DNA of 9,544 bases from an uncultured Clostridia bacterium (GTDB taxonomy: Bacteria > Bacillota > Clostridia > TANB77 > CAG-508), in assembly GCA_948663505.1 (NCBI GenBank), contig CAPNAQ010000065.1, positions 1 to 9,544 of the forward strand, given 5' to 3'. Shown here piece by piece: positions 1 to 5,560 of this stretch (within the stretch, counting starts at the first letter, position 1; each line of letters starts with the position of its first letter). A program made the position numbers and the translations under genes. The notes below the pieces were generated by a model, which did not search any database, was not told where the DNA came from, and saw only the letters and a list, made by a program, of their open reading frames with translations.

Positions 1-82
1 CATTTTTATTTACAAATCAAATCATTTCTTGAGACATTTTCATTTACGAGTCACACAATTAGACTGTTTCAGTCCATAAGTC

Positions 83-111
83 TTGCAAAATTATGTAAAT
101 TATGGTATTAT
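83..111 (+). promoter_or_regulatory. Sigma-A-type promoter of the 282-aa gene
   Basis: TTGCAA at 83-88 and TATTAT at 106-111 are separated by exactly 17 bp. Transcription would start near 118, giving a leader of about 75 nt before the ATG at 195. A small inverted repeat, GACTG-TTT-CAGTC (62-74), lies just upstream of the -35 box and could be an operator. Confidence 0.65.
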
Positions 112-194
112 ATATGTACAGTCTTTTTGTTAATCCTCTTTTTCATCATATGGGTATGCAGGAAGATTAGTAAAAATTTTAGGAGGAATCGACT

Positions 195-1043
195 ATGATT
201 AGAAATTACAATGGAAATGTAAATCGTTCAGTAATGAGGGATTTACGGAAGCTATGCGATTTAAATGCTGAGAACGAAAGAATTTTGTTTGAAGCATTCG
301 ACCAGAAAGGTGAGGTATCTGTTTACGAGAATCTCGATCCTTTTACGGGTTGTCCTGATGAAATGTCAGATGTTGTAACCATGAAAAGCGAGGCCGAAAT
401 CAAAGAATACCTGAAGAAAGATTTTATTGGAAGAGTAGAAGGGTATTTGAACCACAGAAAGCCAGCTGAAGACTATCTGCTGAGTGCTCTGATTGAGTTT
501 ATCAAGGAAAACGGCAGATTTCCTGAAAAAGATGGTATGAGGCAATTAGAAAAAAATGCAGAAGAAAAGAGAATTGCTGAATTACCTTCTGAGGCTGTAA
601 CTGCTCCTAAAGAAATAACAGAGCAGGACATGGCAAGGGAAATCCTGGAGTTAGCCGAGGAAATTATGGAGTCTCGAAGAGAGAATAACCCCGATGACAT
701 TGTAGTTCGAGTTGAGCCTTATCCTGAATCTTATGGGATTGATACCGAAGAGTTTCAGGGGAATATCTTACATGAGAGATATTACGGCTCAAAGGATTTT
801 CATGATTACAGATGTGCAATAAGAATAAAAGGCTACCACGATGTTGAAACAATCTCAATCGGCTATTGTTACAGTAGCAGTAATGAAGTATATGTTACTG
901 CTGAAGACTTTTGTGATAAAGAGCTTGATGTTCCTGTAACAAGTTATCTCATAACTATTCATAAAAGTATGGTTGAGATGGCAAAAGCAGAAGGTATCGA
1001 ATTTACCAGCGAAATCGATTACGACAAATTTCAGGAAGCATAA
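195..1043 (+). CDS. Unrecognised 282-aa soluble protein, likely element cargo
   Basis: I do not recognise this protein. It has no signal peptide or membrane segment and is acidic. Residues 1-120 look mainly helical (for example EAEIKEYLKKDFIGRVEGYL). A polar, Glu-rich linker or helix follows at about 121-165 (EITEQDMAREILELAEEIME). The C-terminal part (about 170-282) looks alpha/beta, with a strand-like stretch RCAIRIKGYHDVETISIGYCY. Two domains joined by a linker is my reading. The start is well supported: AGGAGG at 181-186 with an 8-nt spacer, and a promoter at 83-111. A hairpin terminator follows at 1070-1101. It is the only plus-strand gene and is visibly less AT-rich than both the relaxase operon and the chromosomal genes, suggesting recent acquisition. 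A cargo or regulatory role is inferred only from position. Confidence 0.8.
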   Translation: MIRNYNGNVNRSVMRDLRKLCDLNAENERILFEAFDQKGEVSVYENLDPFTGCPDEMSDVVTMKSEAEIKEYLKKDFIGRVEGYLNHRKPAEDYLLSALIEFIKENGRFPEKDGMRQLEKNAEEKRIAELPSEAVTAPKEITEQDMAREILELAEEIMESRRENNPDDIVVRVEPYPESYGIDTEEFQGNILHERYYGSKDFHDYRCAIRIKGYHDVETISIGYCYSSSNEVYVTAEDFCDKELDVPVTSYLITIHKSMVEMAKAEGIEFTSEIDYDKFQEA

Positions 1044-1069
1044 TGTTTTCACAATTAGCAGTAATTTTG

Positions 1070-1101
1070 CACAAAAAGCAGTGTTTTCACTGCTTTTTGT
1101 G
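1070..1101. terminator. Bidirectional rho-independent terminator between convergent genes
   Basis: A perfect 14-bp inverted repeat (CACAAAAAGCAGTG at 1070-1083 and its complement at 1088-1101) encloses a TTTT loop. The GC-rich core GCAGTG/CACTGC is flanked by five A on the left and five T on the right, so it can end transcripts from both sides: the plus-strand gene ending at 1043 and the minus-strand relaxase operon ending at 1126. Confidence 0.85.
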
Positions 1102-1125
1102 TTATCTAACATATTTTAAACTCTC

Positions 1126-2409
1126 TTATCTAACTTTATCTTTCTTCTTTTTCGTTTGTTCCTTTTCAGCTTGTTTTCGTTCTTCTTCTAACTTTTGATG
1201 AAGTTCAAATCGCTTAATTTTTTCTAACCTTAATTCAATATTATTACAATGTTTTATTTCTTCAGCAAGTGGTGTTATCTTTTTAGAAATTTCTACAATC
1301 TGACTTTCAATACTTGCCTTTTCATCTTCTGTTTTTGCTCTTTTATGCTTTTTCCATAAATTTTCTCTCTCACTTTTCAATGGGTTAATTTTTTCATAAG
1401 CAGATTTTTGATAGTCTAGCAATTCTTGTTCTGTATTGATATTATTTTTACACACAAATCTAACTTGTTTAGAAAATTCGTCCATTTTCTTAATTGCACT
1501 TATTAATTCTGGCGTCATTTTCGTTATATTAGGTTTTGAGACGATTTCTATATTGATACCGAGTAATTTCTCATAGTGAAAAATTAAATATGAAATAGAG
1601 CCTTTAAATTGCAAATGATTTTGTTTTTCATTGTTATATCTTTCATAACTTCTATTAGCTAATAAATATGGATCTGGAGAATATGGAAATTCAGGTTGTG
1701 TTTCTAATATCCTTTTATAAATATTTTCTTTTGAATAACTATTTCCAAATTGCCTTTCAATTCTAGTATTTCGTTTATAAGGCTCTCTTCTTATAGACAA
1801 TGTTTCGTTTTTATCTGTAACAATATAATCTAAATCTTGTAGTATTTTAATAAATTCGTTATAGTCTTTAGCATTTGCTATTGCATATTCAATAGAATCT
1901 TTCATTAATTCTTTATACAAACTACTGGTAGCATATTTATTATATTTTTCTTCTTGCTTTAAAACATTCAATCCATATTCTTCACAAAGTTTATCTGAAG
2001 TTTTTCTCATTATTGTATAGTCTTTCTTTGTATTACAAAACCTCTTACCATCTAAAAATGAAACAGAGTTTAAAACAAAATGGGTGTGTAAATTGTCTGT
2101 GTTTAGATGAGTAGAAACTACTACTTGAAATTTATCTCCCCATAGTTCTTCAGCAAGTTTAATTCCAATTTCATGTGCTTGTTCTGGTGTTACTTCTCCT
2201 TTTACAAAAGATTGTACTCCATGAAAACATTGTATTCCAGTTGTCTTGAAAAATTGCTTTTTAATATTTCTCATTTCTTGTAGAGCAGTGTCAGGCATAC
2301 AATTTATGCCTGACACATATAATTTCTCTTCTGTTTTTTCTCCATTAACTGCATATTCTATTGTAGCATCTAATCTTTCTTTTACCTTCCATATTTTTGT
2401 TACTGCCAT
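1126..2409 (-). CDS. MOBP-type relaxase / mobilization nuclease
   Basis: DNA relaxase that would nick the element at oriT and stay covalently bound to the 5' end of the transferred strand. The N-terminus MAVTKIWKVKERLD-x4-Y19 matches clostridial relaxases of the Relaxase/mobilization nuclease family (TnpZ/MobA-like). Y19 is the likely catalytic tyrosine. CFHGVQSF (61-68) matches motif II, and H101 with H108-x-H110-x3-N114 (NLHTHFVLNSV) is the metal-binding three-His signature. Residues from about 320 to 427 are Lys/Glu-rich and probably coiled coil, ending in a basic tail. At 427 aa it is within the usual range and looks intact. It starts 7 bp after mobC. Its Shine-Dalgarno AGGTGG (2420-2425) lies in the last codons of mobC, indicating translational coupling. 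Transfer would need a conjugation apparatus in trans. Confidence 0.93.
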   Translation of the reverse strand: MAVTKIWKVKERLDATIEYAVNGEKTEEKLYVSGINCMPDTALQEMRNIKKQFFKTTGIQCFHGVQSFVKGEVTPEQAHEIGIKLAEELWGDKFQVVVSTHLNTDNLHTHFVLNSVSFLDGKRFCNTKKDYTIMRKTSDKLCEEYGLNVLKQEEKYNKYATSSLYKELMKDSIEYAIANAKDYNEFIKILQDLDYIVTDKNETLSIRREPYKRNTRIERQFGNSYSKENIYKRILETQPEFPYSPDPYLLANRSYERYNNEKQNHLQFKGSISYLIFHYEKLLGINIEIVSKPNITKMTPELISAIKKMDEFSKQVRFVCKNNINTEQELLDYQKSAYEKINPLKSERENLWKKHKRAKTEDEKASIESQIVEISKKITPLAEEIKHCNNIELRLEKIKRFELHQKLEEERKQAEKEQTKKKKDKVR

Positions 2410-2416
2410 AATCTTA

Positions 2417-2764
2417 TTACCACCTACTTACATTCTTTTCCTTTTGTGGTATAAGATAAACTTCTTGTAATGCTAGTATAAAATTTTGTATTTGATTTAA
2501 TAAAGGATTGATTTTATCTTCTCTCATATAACCTTGATATCTATTATAAGTTCTTGCCATTTGATTTAGGTTTGTCGCCATACCTCGAAGTTGTGAAAGT
2601 ATTTCATAAAATTTTTCATCTGGTTTTTCTTTTAGCTGATAATCTAAAATTATTTTTCTAAAAAACTCTGATTTATTCAATCCAGACCTTTTAACTTTCT
2701 CATTTAGAATTTTGTTTTCATCTTCATTTAAAAACACATTGATTTTTATATTTCTATTTCTCAT
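2417..2764 (-). CDS. mobC: MobC-like relaxosome accessory protein
   Basis: Small DNA-binding protein expected to bind oriT and help the relaxase nick. Residues about 6-44 look like a ribbon-helix-helix fold: a short strand (IKINVFLN) followed by two helices with the typical turn RSGLNKSEFFRKIIL. Residues 58-71 (SQLRGMATNLNQMAR) are the signature of the bacterial mobilisation (MobC) family. Its position directly in front of the relaxase gene, with a 7-bp gap, and directly after the oriT candidate is the usual arrangement. The Shine-Dalgarno is weak (GAGATG close to the ATG at 2764), so translation may depend on upstream reading or be low. The 115-aa length is normal for the family. Confidence 0.88.
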   Translation of the reverse strand: MRNRNIKINVFLNEDENKILNEKVKRSGLNKSEFFRKIILDYQLKEKPDEKFYEILSQLRGMATNLNQMARTYNRYQGYMREDKINPLLNQIQNFILALQEVYLIPQKEKNVSRW

Positions 2765-2802
2765 TTTTTCATCTCGCTTTCTGTTTTTTCTTATTAGGGT
2801 TT

Positions 2803-2886
2803 GGGACTTGTCCCATTCCTATCTGTATTTGTGGCGTGAGTACAAATACGTTGCTTGCATATTCAAGAAATTTAGAAAGTACTCAC
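2803..2886. other. oriT: Candidate origin of transfer (oriT)
   Basis: The 118-bp gap before mobC holds three inverted repeats. GGGAC-TT-GTCCC is at 2803-2814. GTATTTGT (2825-2832) and ACAAATAC (2842-2849) form a perfect 8-bp stem around a 9-nt loop. GTGAGTAC (2836-2843), which overlaps that loop, recurs inverted as GTACTCAC at 2879-2886. Position next to mobC and relaxase genes, plus a hairpin with flanking repeats, is how oriT regions of mobilizable elements look. The nick site cannot be assigned by eye. Confidence 0.55.
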
Positions 2887-3212
2887 TTTAAAATTCCTAT
2901 TTTTTTGAAGAAAAAGTATGATTCTTTACCACCTAAAAAGAAAATTTCTCTTTCTTCTATAGATTGCATATCATAATAAATTTGTACTAATTTTGAAAGT
3001 GCAAAGCATTCTTCATTTGATAAATTTCTGCCTTTAATATCTCCTTCTAGTATCATCCAAGTTAAGTTTTCATTTTGTTCTAATATTTTGTTATATTCGT
3101 TTTTTAATTCTGCATATTTTTCATTATTATCTTTTAAATATCTTCTACTATTTTCTAAATATTCTTCAAACATATCTTCATATTCTTTATAAAAACTTTC
3201 TATTTTTTCCAT
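2883..3212 (-). CDS. Small hypothetical protein of mobilizable elements
   Basis: A 109-aa soluble, charged protein of unknown function. The start is placed at MEKIESFYK (3212) rather than an in-frame ATG at 3236, because GGAGG (3221-3225) lies 8 nt upstream of it and the earlier ATG would overlap the tnpV stop. The first 50 residues are helical and Glu/Lys/Tyr-rich, probably coiled coil. The C-terminus, with a helix around YYDMQSIEEREIFFLGG and then YFFFKKIGILK, resembles small proteins I have seen between rep and mob genes in clostridial elements, but I cannot name the family with confidence. It sits 16 bp after tnpV and its stop overlaps the right arm of the oriT candidate, so it belongs to the same operon. 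Confidence 0.82.
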   Translation of the reverse strand: MEKIESFYKEYEDMFEEYLENSRRYLKDNNEKYAELKNEYNKILEQNENLTWMILEGDIKGRNLSNEECFALSKLVQIYYDMQSIEEREIFFLGGKESYFFFKKIGILK

Positions 3213-3220
3213 AACTTTAA

Positions 3221-3225
3221 CCTCC
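3221..3225 (-). promoter_or_regulatory. Shine-Dalgarno deciding the start at 3212
   Basis: GGAGG on the minus strand with an 8-nt spacer to the ATG at 3212. It supports the shorter 109-aa product over the 117-aa reading. Confidence 0.8.
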
Positions 3226-3228
3226 ATT

Positions 3229-3624
3229 TTAAACATAGATTAACTCATTAAATATAATTTCTTCTACACGATTTTTAATATTATTCATTCTGTAAACCCA
3301 TTCCATTTGATTAGTTGCTTTTAATTCTTCAGTTATATTTTCTTGCTCTATAAATTGTTTCATTAACAAATTAAATCTTTCATTTGCTGTTTTATCTATT
3401 TCTAATAAATGTTCTCTTAATTTGTTTTCAACCCATAGAATTGTATAATCTACTTTTTTATGCTCTAGCAAATACTTTAATCTTAACTTTCCATATTTAC
3501 CAAGTTCATTAGCTTTTACACTAGCTGAATCGACTAAATTTGGAAAGTAATAATCACCTTTTCTTATATACTCAATTCCAGTTTTCTCATCAATAAATCT
3601 TTCTTTTAATTCATTATTATTCAT
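3229..3624 (-). CDS. tnpV: TnpV family transposon-encoded protein
   Basis: Matches the TnpV family, first named from the mobilizable Tn4451-type transposons of Clostridium and common in clostridial integrative elements; its function is not established. Visible family features are YYFPNL near residue 25, GKYGKLRLKYLLEHKK (42-57), and the conserved C-terminal block NQMEWVYRMNNIKNRVEEI ending in NELIYV (105-131). The 131-aa length is normal. The Shine-Dalgarno AAGGAGA (3633-3639) lies 8 nt before the ATG. It starts 17 bp after the rep stop and is followed 16 bp later by the small hypothetical gene, so it is in the rep-mob operon. The large serine recombinase that accompanies tnpV in Tn4451 elements is not in the window. 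Confidence 0.88.
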   Translation of the reverse strand: MNNNELKERFIDEKTGIEYIRKGDYYFPNLVDSASVKANELGKYGKLRLKYLLEHKKVDYTILWVENKLREHLLEIDKTANERFNLLMKQFIEQENITEELKATNQMEWVYRMNNIKNRVEEIIFNELIYV

Positions 3625-3641
3625 ATCTAATTTCTCCTTTT

Positions 3642-4196
3642 TTAATTTTCATACAAATTATTGGCATATAAAAAATCTAAATCATCATAATGCCTTTGTT
3701 CATAGTTCTGAAAACTATATTTGCCTTTTACTTTATAGTTATAATTATTATTGTTATAGTTAGGTCGTAAATTTTCCGTGTCGTGAGTCGTAGATTTTAC
3801 GATTCGGGACTCGTAATTTTTACGAATCACTTGTATAAGCTTTTCATCATGGTCTATTTTTCCAACATAGATTAAATTAGGCTTATTAGCTCCTTGCTTT
3901 TTCTCGTTTATTAGCTTACATTCTTTTAATTGATTAAATGCTTTTGTAACAGTTTTATCAGATAAATTTAATTTCTCTTGAACTTCTTTTCTTGTAAATA
4001 TTAGAAAAACTTCTTCATTTTCATCAAACCAATTATTTTTAGCTGATAATGTTAGTCTATTTAGTAAAAATCCATAAAGAATTTTGCTATCTGAATTTAA
4101 CTTATCTTTATATTTTGGATTAAAGAATAATTCCATTGGTATTTGATAATATAAATGTTCAAAGCATTCATTAGCTTTATAAGGTATAAATTCCAT
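3642..4196 (-). CDS. RepA_N-type replication initiator, short form
   Basis: Residues about 12-115 match the RepA_N domain of plasmid initiators: YYQIPMELFFNPKYKDKLNSDSKILYGFLLNR, then a winged-helix-like part FTRKEVQEKLNLSDKTVTKAFNQL and the wing KKQGANKPNLIYVGKI. The next stretch is low-complexity (Asn/Tyr-rich NYNNNNYNYK, 147-156), and the protein ends at 184 aa in NYEQRHYDDLDFLYANN. Plasmid RepA_N initiators are usually longer, with a separate C-terminal domain, so this is a short version of the kind found in integrated elements. It may support limited replication after excision or only regulate. The coding sequence contains 23-bp-spaced repeats (3765-3825). Its start has AAAGGA (4203-4208), 6 nt upstream. 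It is the first gene of the mobile operon. Confidence 0.9.
   Translation of the reverse strand: MEFIPYKANECFEHLYYQIPMELFFNPKYKDKLNSDSKILYGFLLNRLTLSAKNNWFDENEEVFLIFTRKEVQEKLNLSDKTVTKAFNQLKECKLINEKKQGANKPNLIYVGKIDHDEKLIQVIRKNYESRIVKSTTHDTENLRPNYNNNNYNYKVKGKYSFQNYEQRHYDDLDFLYANNLYEN
3765..3825. repeat. Three iteron-like repeats inside the rep gene
   Basis: Three 15-bp near-palindromes start at 3765, 3788 and 3811, each exactly 23 bp apart: TCGTAAATTTTCCGT, TCGTAGATTTTACGA and TCGTAATTTTTACGA. The consensus TCGTAAA-N-TTTACGA is a perfect palindrome. Because 23 is not a multiple of three, the repeats fall in different reading frames and do not encode a repeated peptide, so selection on the DNA is likely. 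RepA_N plasmids are known to carry their origin iterons within the rep coding sequence. Confidence 0.75.
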
Positions 4197-4248
4197 TTTT
4201 CATCCTTTCTGATAAATGAAATAGGAATAATAATAAATAAAGGGAGTA

Positions 4249-4266
4249 TTTGATAGAACTATCAAA
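4249..4266. promoter_or_regulatory. Palindromic operator candidate in the rep leader
   Basis: TTTGATAG-AA-CTATCAAA is a perfect 8-bp inverted repeat with a 2-nt centre, lying between the rep promoter and the rep start codon. It could bind a repressor or form a small hairpin in the mRNA leader. Confidence 0.45.
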
Positions 4267-4278
4267 GATTAAAAATTT

Positions 4279-4300
4279 TCCCGACATACAATCCCGACAT
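4279..4300. repeat. 9-bp direct repeat just downstream of the rep promoter
   Basis: TCCCGACAT occurs at 4279-4287 and 4292-4300, 13 bp apart. The pair begins at about the predicted transcription start of the rep operon. An operator or an additional initiator-binding site is possible; neither is proven. Confidence 0.5.
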
Positions 4301-4309
4301 TTTATATAC

Positions 4310-4338
4310 ATTTTAGGGTATTTTTTAGAACTTTTCAA
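4310..4338 (-). promoter_or_regulatory. Promoter of the rep-tnpV-mob operon
   Basis: On the minus strand, TTGAAA (4333-4338) and TAAAAT (4310-4315) are spaced 17 bp. Transcription would begin near 4303, leaving a leader of about 105 nt that contains the direct repeat and the palindrome described separately. Confidence 0.65.
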
Positions 4339-4386
4339 AACTGTTCCAAAGTACCTATAAAAAGTAGGCTTTTACTGAAATTACGC

Positions 4387-4422
4387 AAAAAAATACAGGT
4401 TAGAAATTTGATTTCTAACCTG
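4387..4422 (-). terminator. Terminator of tRNA-Leu
   Basis: A perfect 12-bp stem (4396-4407 with 4411-4422, arms CAGGTTAGAAAT and its complement) around a 3-nt loop is followed on the minus strand by a T-run (4387-4394). It begins 6 bp after the encoded CCA of the tRNA. Confidence 0.88.
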
Positions 4423-4428
4423 ATATTT

Positions 4429-4516
4429 TGGTGCAGATGGCCGGAATCGAACCGGCACGGTTTATTCAACCGCAGGATTTTAAGTCCTGTGCGTCTACCA
4501 GTTCCGCCACATCTGC
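4429..4516 (-). tRNA. tRNA-Leu, anticodon UAA
   Basis: Acceptor arms GCAGATG and CATCTGC pair fully and are followed by discriminator A and an encoded CCA (4431-4429). The anticodon arm is CAGGA-CTTAAAA-TCCTG, giving anticodon TAA. A long class II variable arm (CGGTT-GAATA-AACCG) confirms leucine, and GGTTCGATTCC is the T loop region. The gene is complete with its own promoter and terminator. The mobile module begins just beyond its 3' end, so it may be the integration target. Confidence 0.97.
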
Positions 4517-4555
4517 ATATATTATATTGAACTGGTTACTTTAACGACAATTGAT

Positions 4556-4584
4556 ATTATAATATTAAGAAAAAAATTTGTCAA
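4556..4584 (-). promoter_or_regulatory. Consensus promoter of tRNA-Leu
   Basis: On the minus strand TTGACA (4579-4584) and TATAAT (4556-4561) are both perfect consensus boxes, 17 bp apart. Transcription would start near 4549, about 33 nt before the mature tRNA 5' end. Confidence 0.9.
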
Positions 4585-4662
4585 TACATTTTTTAGATTT
4601 TGTAAAAAAAGTTTCAAAAAATCTAAATATTTATAAATACTAAGAGCAAAAATATCTATAAA

Positions 4663-4700
4663 TTCAGAAGAAACTATATTAGATATATAGTACTTCTGAA
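4663..4700 (-). terminator. Probable terminator of the CarD-like gene
   Basis: An outer stem TTCAGAAG (4663-4670) with CTTCTGAA (4693-4700) and an inner stem CTATAT/ATATAG (4674-4679, 4685-4690) form one long hairpin with small internal bulges. On the minus strand it is followed by a T-rich stretch that is interrupted by A and G, so the U-tract is weak. It lies 38 bp after the stop codon. Confidence 0.55.
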
Positions 4701-4738
4701 CTTTTATATTTTAATTTACTATTAGAAATAAGTTTGTA

Positions 4739-5302
4739 TTAAGAATTATTACTAGAATCAAAAGGAATAAACTTATTAACAATACTATTAGTATCAATAT
4801 TATTATCAGCTTTAAAAGTTTTAAATGATGTATTTATCTTATTTTCAATTTGTTGTTCAACTTCATCTTGATTTGCATGTTCTGCTAAAACTAATTCACT
4901 AACTAAAATCTGTTTAGCATTATTAAGCATTTTTTTCTCTCCTGTTGAAAGTCCCTTTTCTTTTTGTTTAAAACTTAAATTTCTAACAACATCAGCCACT
5001 TCATAAATATCTCCACTCTTCATTTTATCCATATTATCTCTATATCTTTTATTCCAATTTTTATCCATTTCTGTTTCGTCTTGTCCTAATATTTTAAATA
5101 CTTCTGTAGCAGCCTGTTTATCTATAATATTTCTTACACCTACTAATTCAGCCTTAGCTGTTGGTATCATTACTTTTACATTACTTGGCATTTTTAAAAT
5201 ATAATATGATTGTTTTTCCCCTAAAATATCTTTTTCTTCAATTGAATCTATCGTCCCTGCACCATGCATTGGATAAACTATCTTGTCCCCTACATTAAAC
5301 AT
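4739..5302 (-). CDS. CarD/CdnL-family RNA-polymerase-binding regulator
   Basis: CarD/CdnL proteins bind the RNA polymerase beta subunit and stabilise open promoter complexes. Residues 1-60 (MFNVGDKIVYPMHGAGTIDSIEEKDILGEKQSYYILKMP) form the Tudor-like polymerase-interaction domain. Residues about 62-160 are the helical DNA-binding domain, with the expected Trp in NWNKRYRDNMDKMKSGD (82-98). The start at 5302 is chosen because AAGGGAG (5312-5318) lies 9 nt upstream and the domain begins at once; an in-frame ATG 11 codons earlier lacks a site. At 187 aa it exceeds the usual length of about 160 by a polar Asn/Ser-rich tail (about 165-187), probably disordered. It is monocistronic, with its promoter at 5512-5540 and a leader of about 200 nt. 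Confidence 0.92.
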   Translation of the reverse strand: MFNVGDKIVYPMHGAGTIDSIEEKDILGEKQSYYILKMPSNVKVMIPTAKAELVGVRNIIDKQAATEVFKILGQDETEMDKNWNKRYRDNMDKMKSGDIYEVADVVRNLSFKQKEKGLSTGEKKMLNNAKQILVSELVLAEHANQDEVEQQIENKINTSFKTFKADNNIDTNSIVNKFIPFDSSNNS

Positions 5303-5511
5303 GTAAGTCAACTCCCTTCGCTTCACATTGTTCATTTAATAAAAAACTAAAATTTTTAATATTTCAATGTTTTACTTTTAATTTTCAAATCTATTCGTTT
5401 ATCATTAATTTATATTTTAGATTAATTTTAAATTTGTAAATCTGATTTCTTCTCAAAAAATACTGTAAAATTATGTAATTTATAACTTTATTGGATTTTT
5501 TAACCATTATT
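5303..5511 (-). other. Long AT-rich leader of the CarD-like gene, no recognised element
   Basis: About 200 nt lie between the predicted transcription start and the ATG. The stretch is extremely AT-rich. I see no gene, no convincing riboswitch core and no strong hairpin in it. The only clear signal is the Shine-Dalgarno AAGGGAG at 5312-5318. Confidence 0.5.
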
Positions 5512-5540
5512 ATTATACAATAAAAAAAATAAAAAGTCAA
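5512..5540 (-). promoter_or_regulatory. Promoter of the CarD-like gene
   Basis: On the minus strand TTGACT (5535-5540) and TATAAT (5512-5517) are 17 bp apart, a near-consensus vegetative promoter. The -35 box lies inside the distal arm of the dUTPase terminator hairpin. Confidence 0.82.
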
Positions 5541-5560
5541 AGCTTTAACTTTAACTTTTT
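5521..5560 (-). terminator. Terminator of the dUTPase gene
   Basis: On the minus strand AAAAAGTTAAAG, a 6-nt loop, then CTTTGACTTTTT form a 12-bp stem with a single mismatched pair (5531-5542 with 5549-5560). An ATTTTTTTTA tract (5521-5530) follows. The stem is low in GC but the U-tract is strong. It shares bases with the next promoter. Confidence 0.72.

Larger units (their letters stand above)
1..4385. mobile_element. Partial integrated mobilizable element next to tRNA-Leu (left edge open)
   Basis: A compact set of plasmid or transposon genes (rep, tnpV, small hypothetical, mobC, relaxase) sits immediately beyond the 3' end and terminator of a tRNA-Leu gene, a common integration site for such elements. 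The chromosomal genes start on the other side of the tRNA. RepA_N, TnpV, MobC and a MOBP relaxase together are typical of integrative and mobilizable elements of Clostridia. No integrase or recombinase and no type IV secretion genes are present, so the element would need a helper for transfer, and either lies partly outside the window or is decayed. Exact ends are not determined: no copy of the tRNA 3' end was spotted near the left edge. Inclusion of the plus-strand gene at 195-1043 is inferred from position and composition. Confidence 0.55.

Noticed and set aside
473..858. Minus-strand open frames opposite the 282-aa gene
   Set aside because: They overlap a well-supported gene with promoter, ribosome site and terminator, have no ribosome sites of note and show biased, low-quality composition typical of antisense frames.
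855..1112. Minus-strand 85-codon frame near the end of the 282-aa gene
   Set aside because: It runs through the bidirectional terminator hairpin and lies antisense to coding sequence; no Shine-Dalgarno or family resemblance.
3765..3825. CRISPR array
   Set aside because: Only three short near-palindromic repeats with 8-bp spacers inside a coding sequence and no cas genes; iterons fit much better.
5303..5505. Riboswitch in the long leader of the CarD-like gene
   Set aside because: The leader is almost pure A and T with no conserved aptamer motif or stable paired core that I can recognise.
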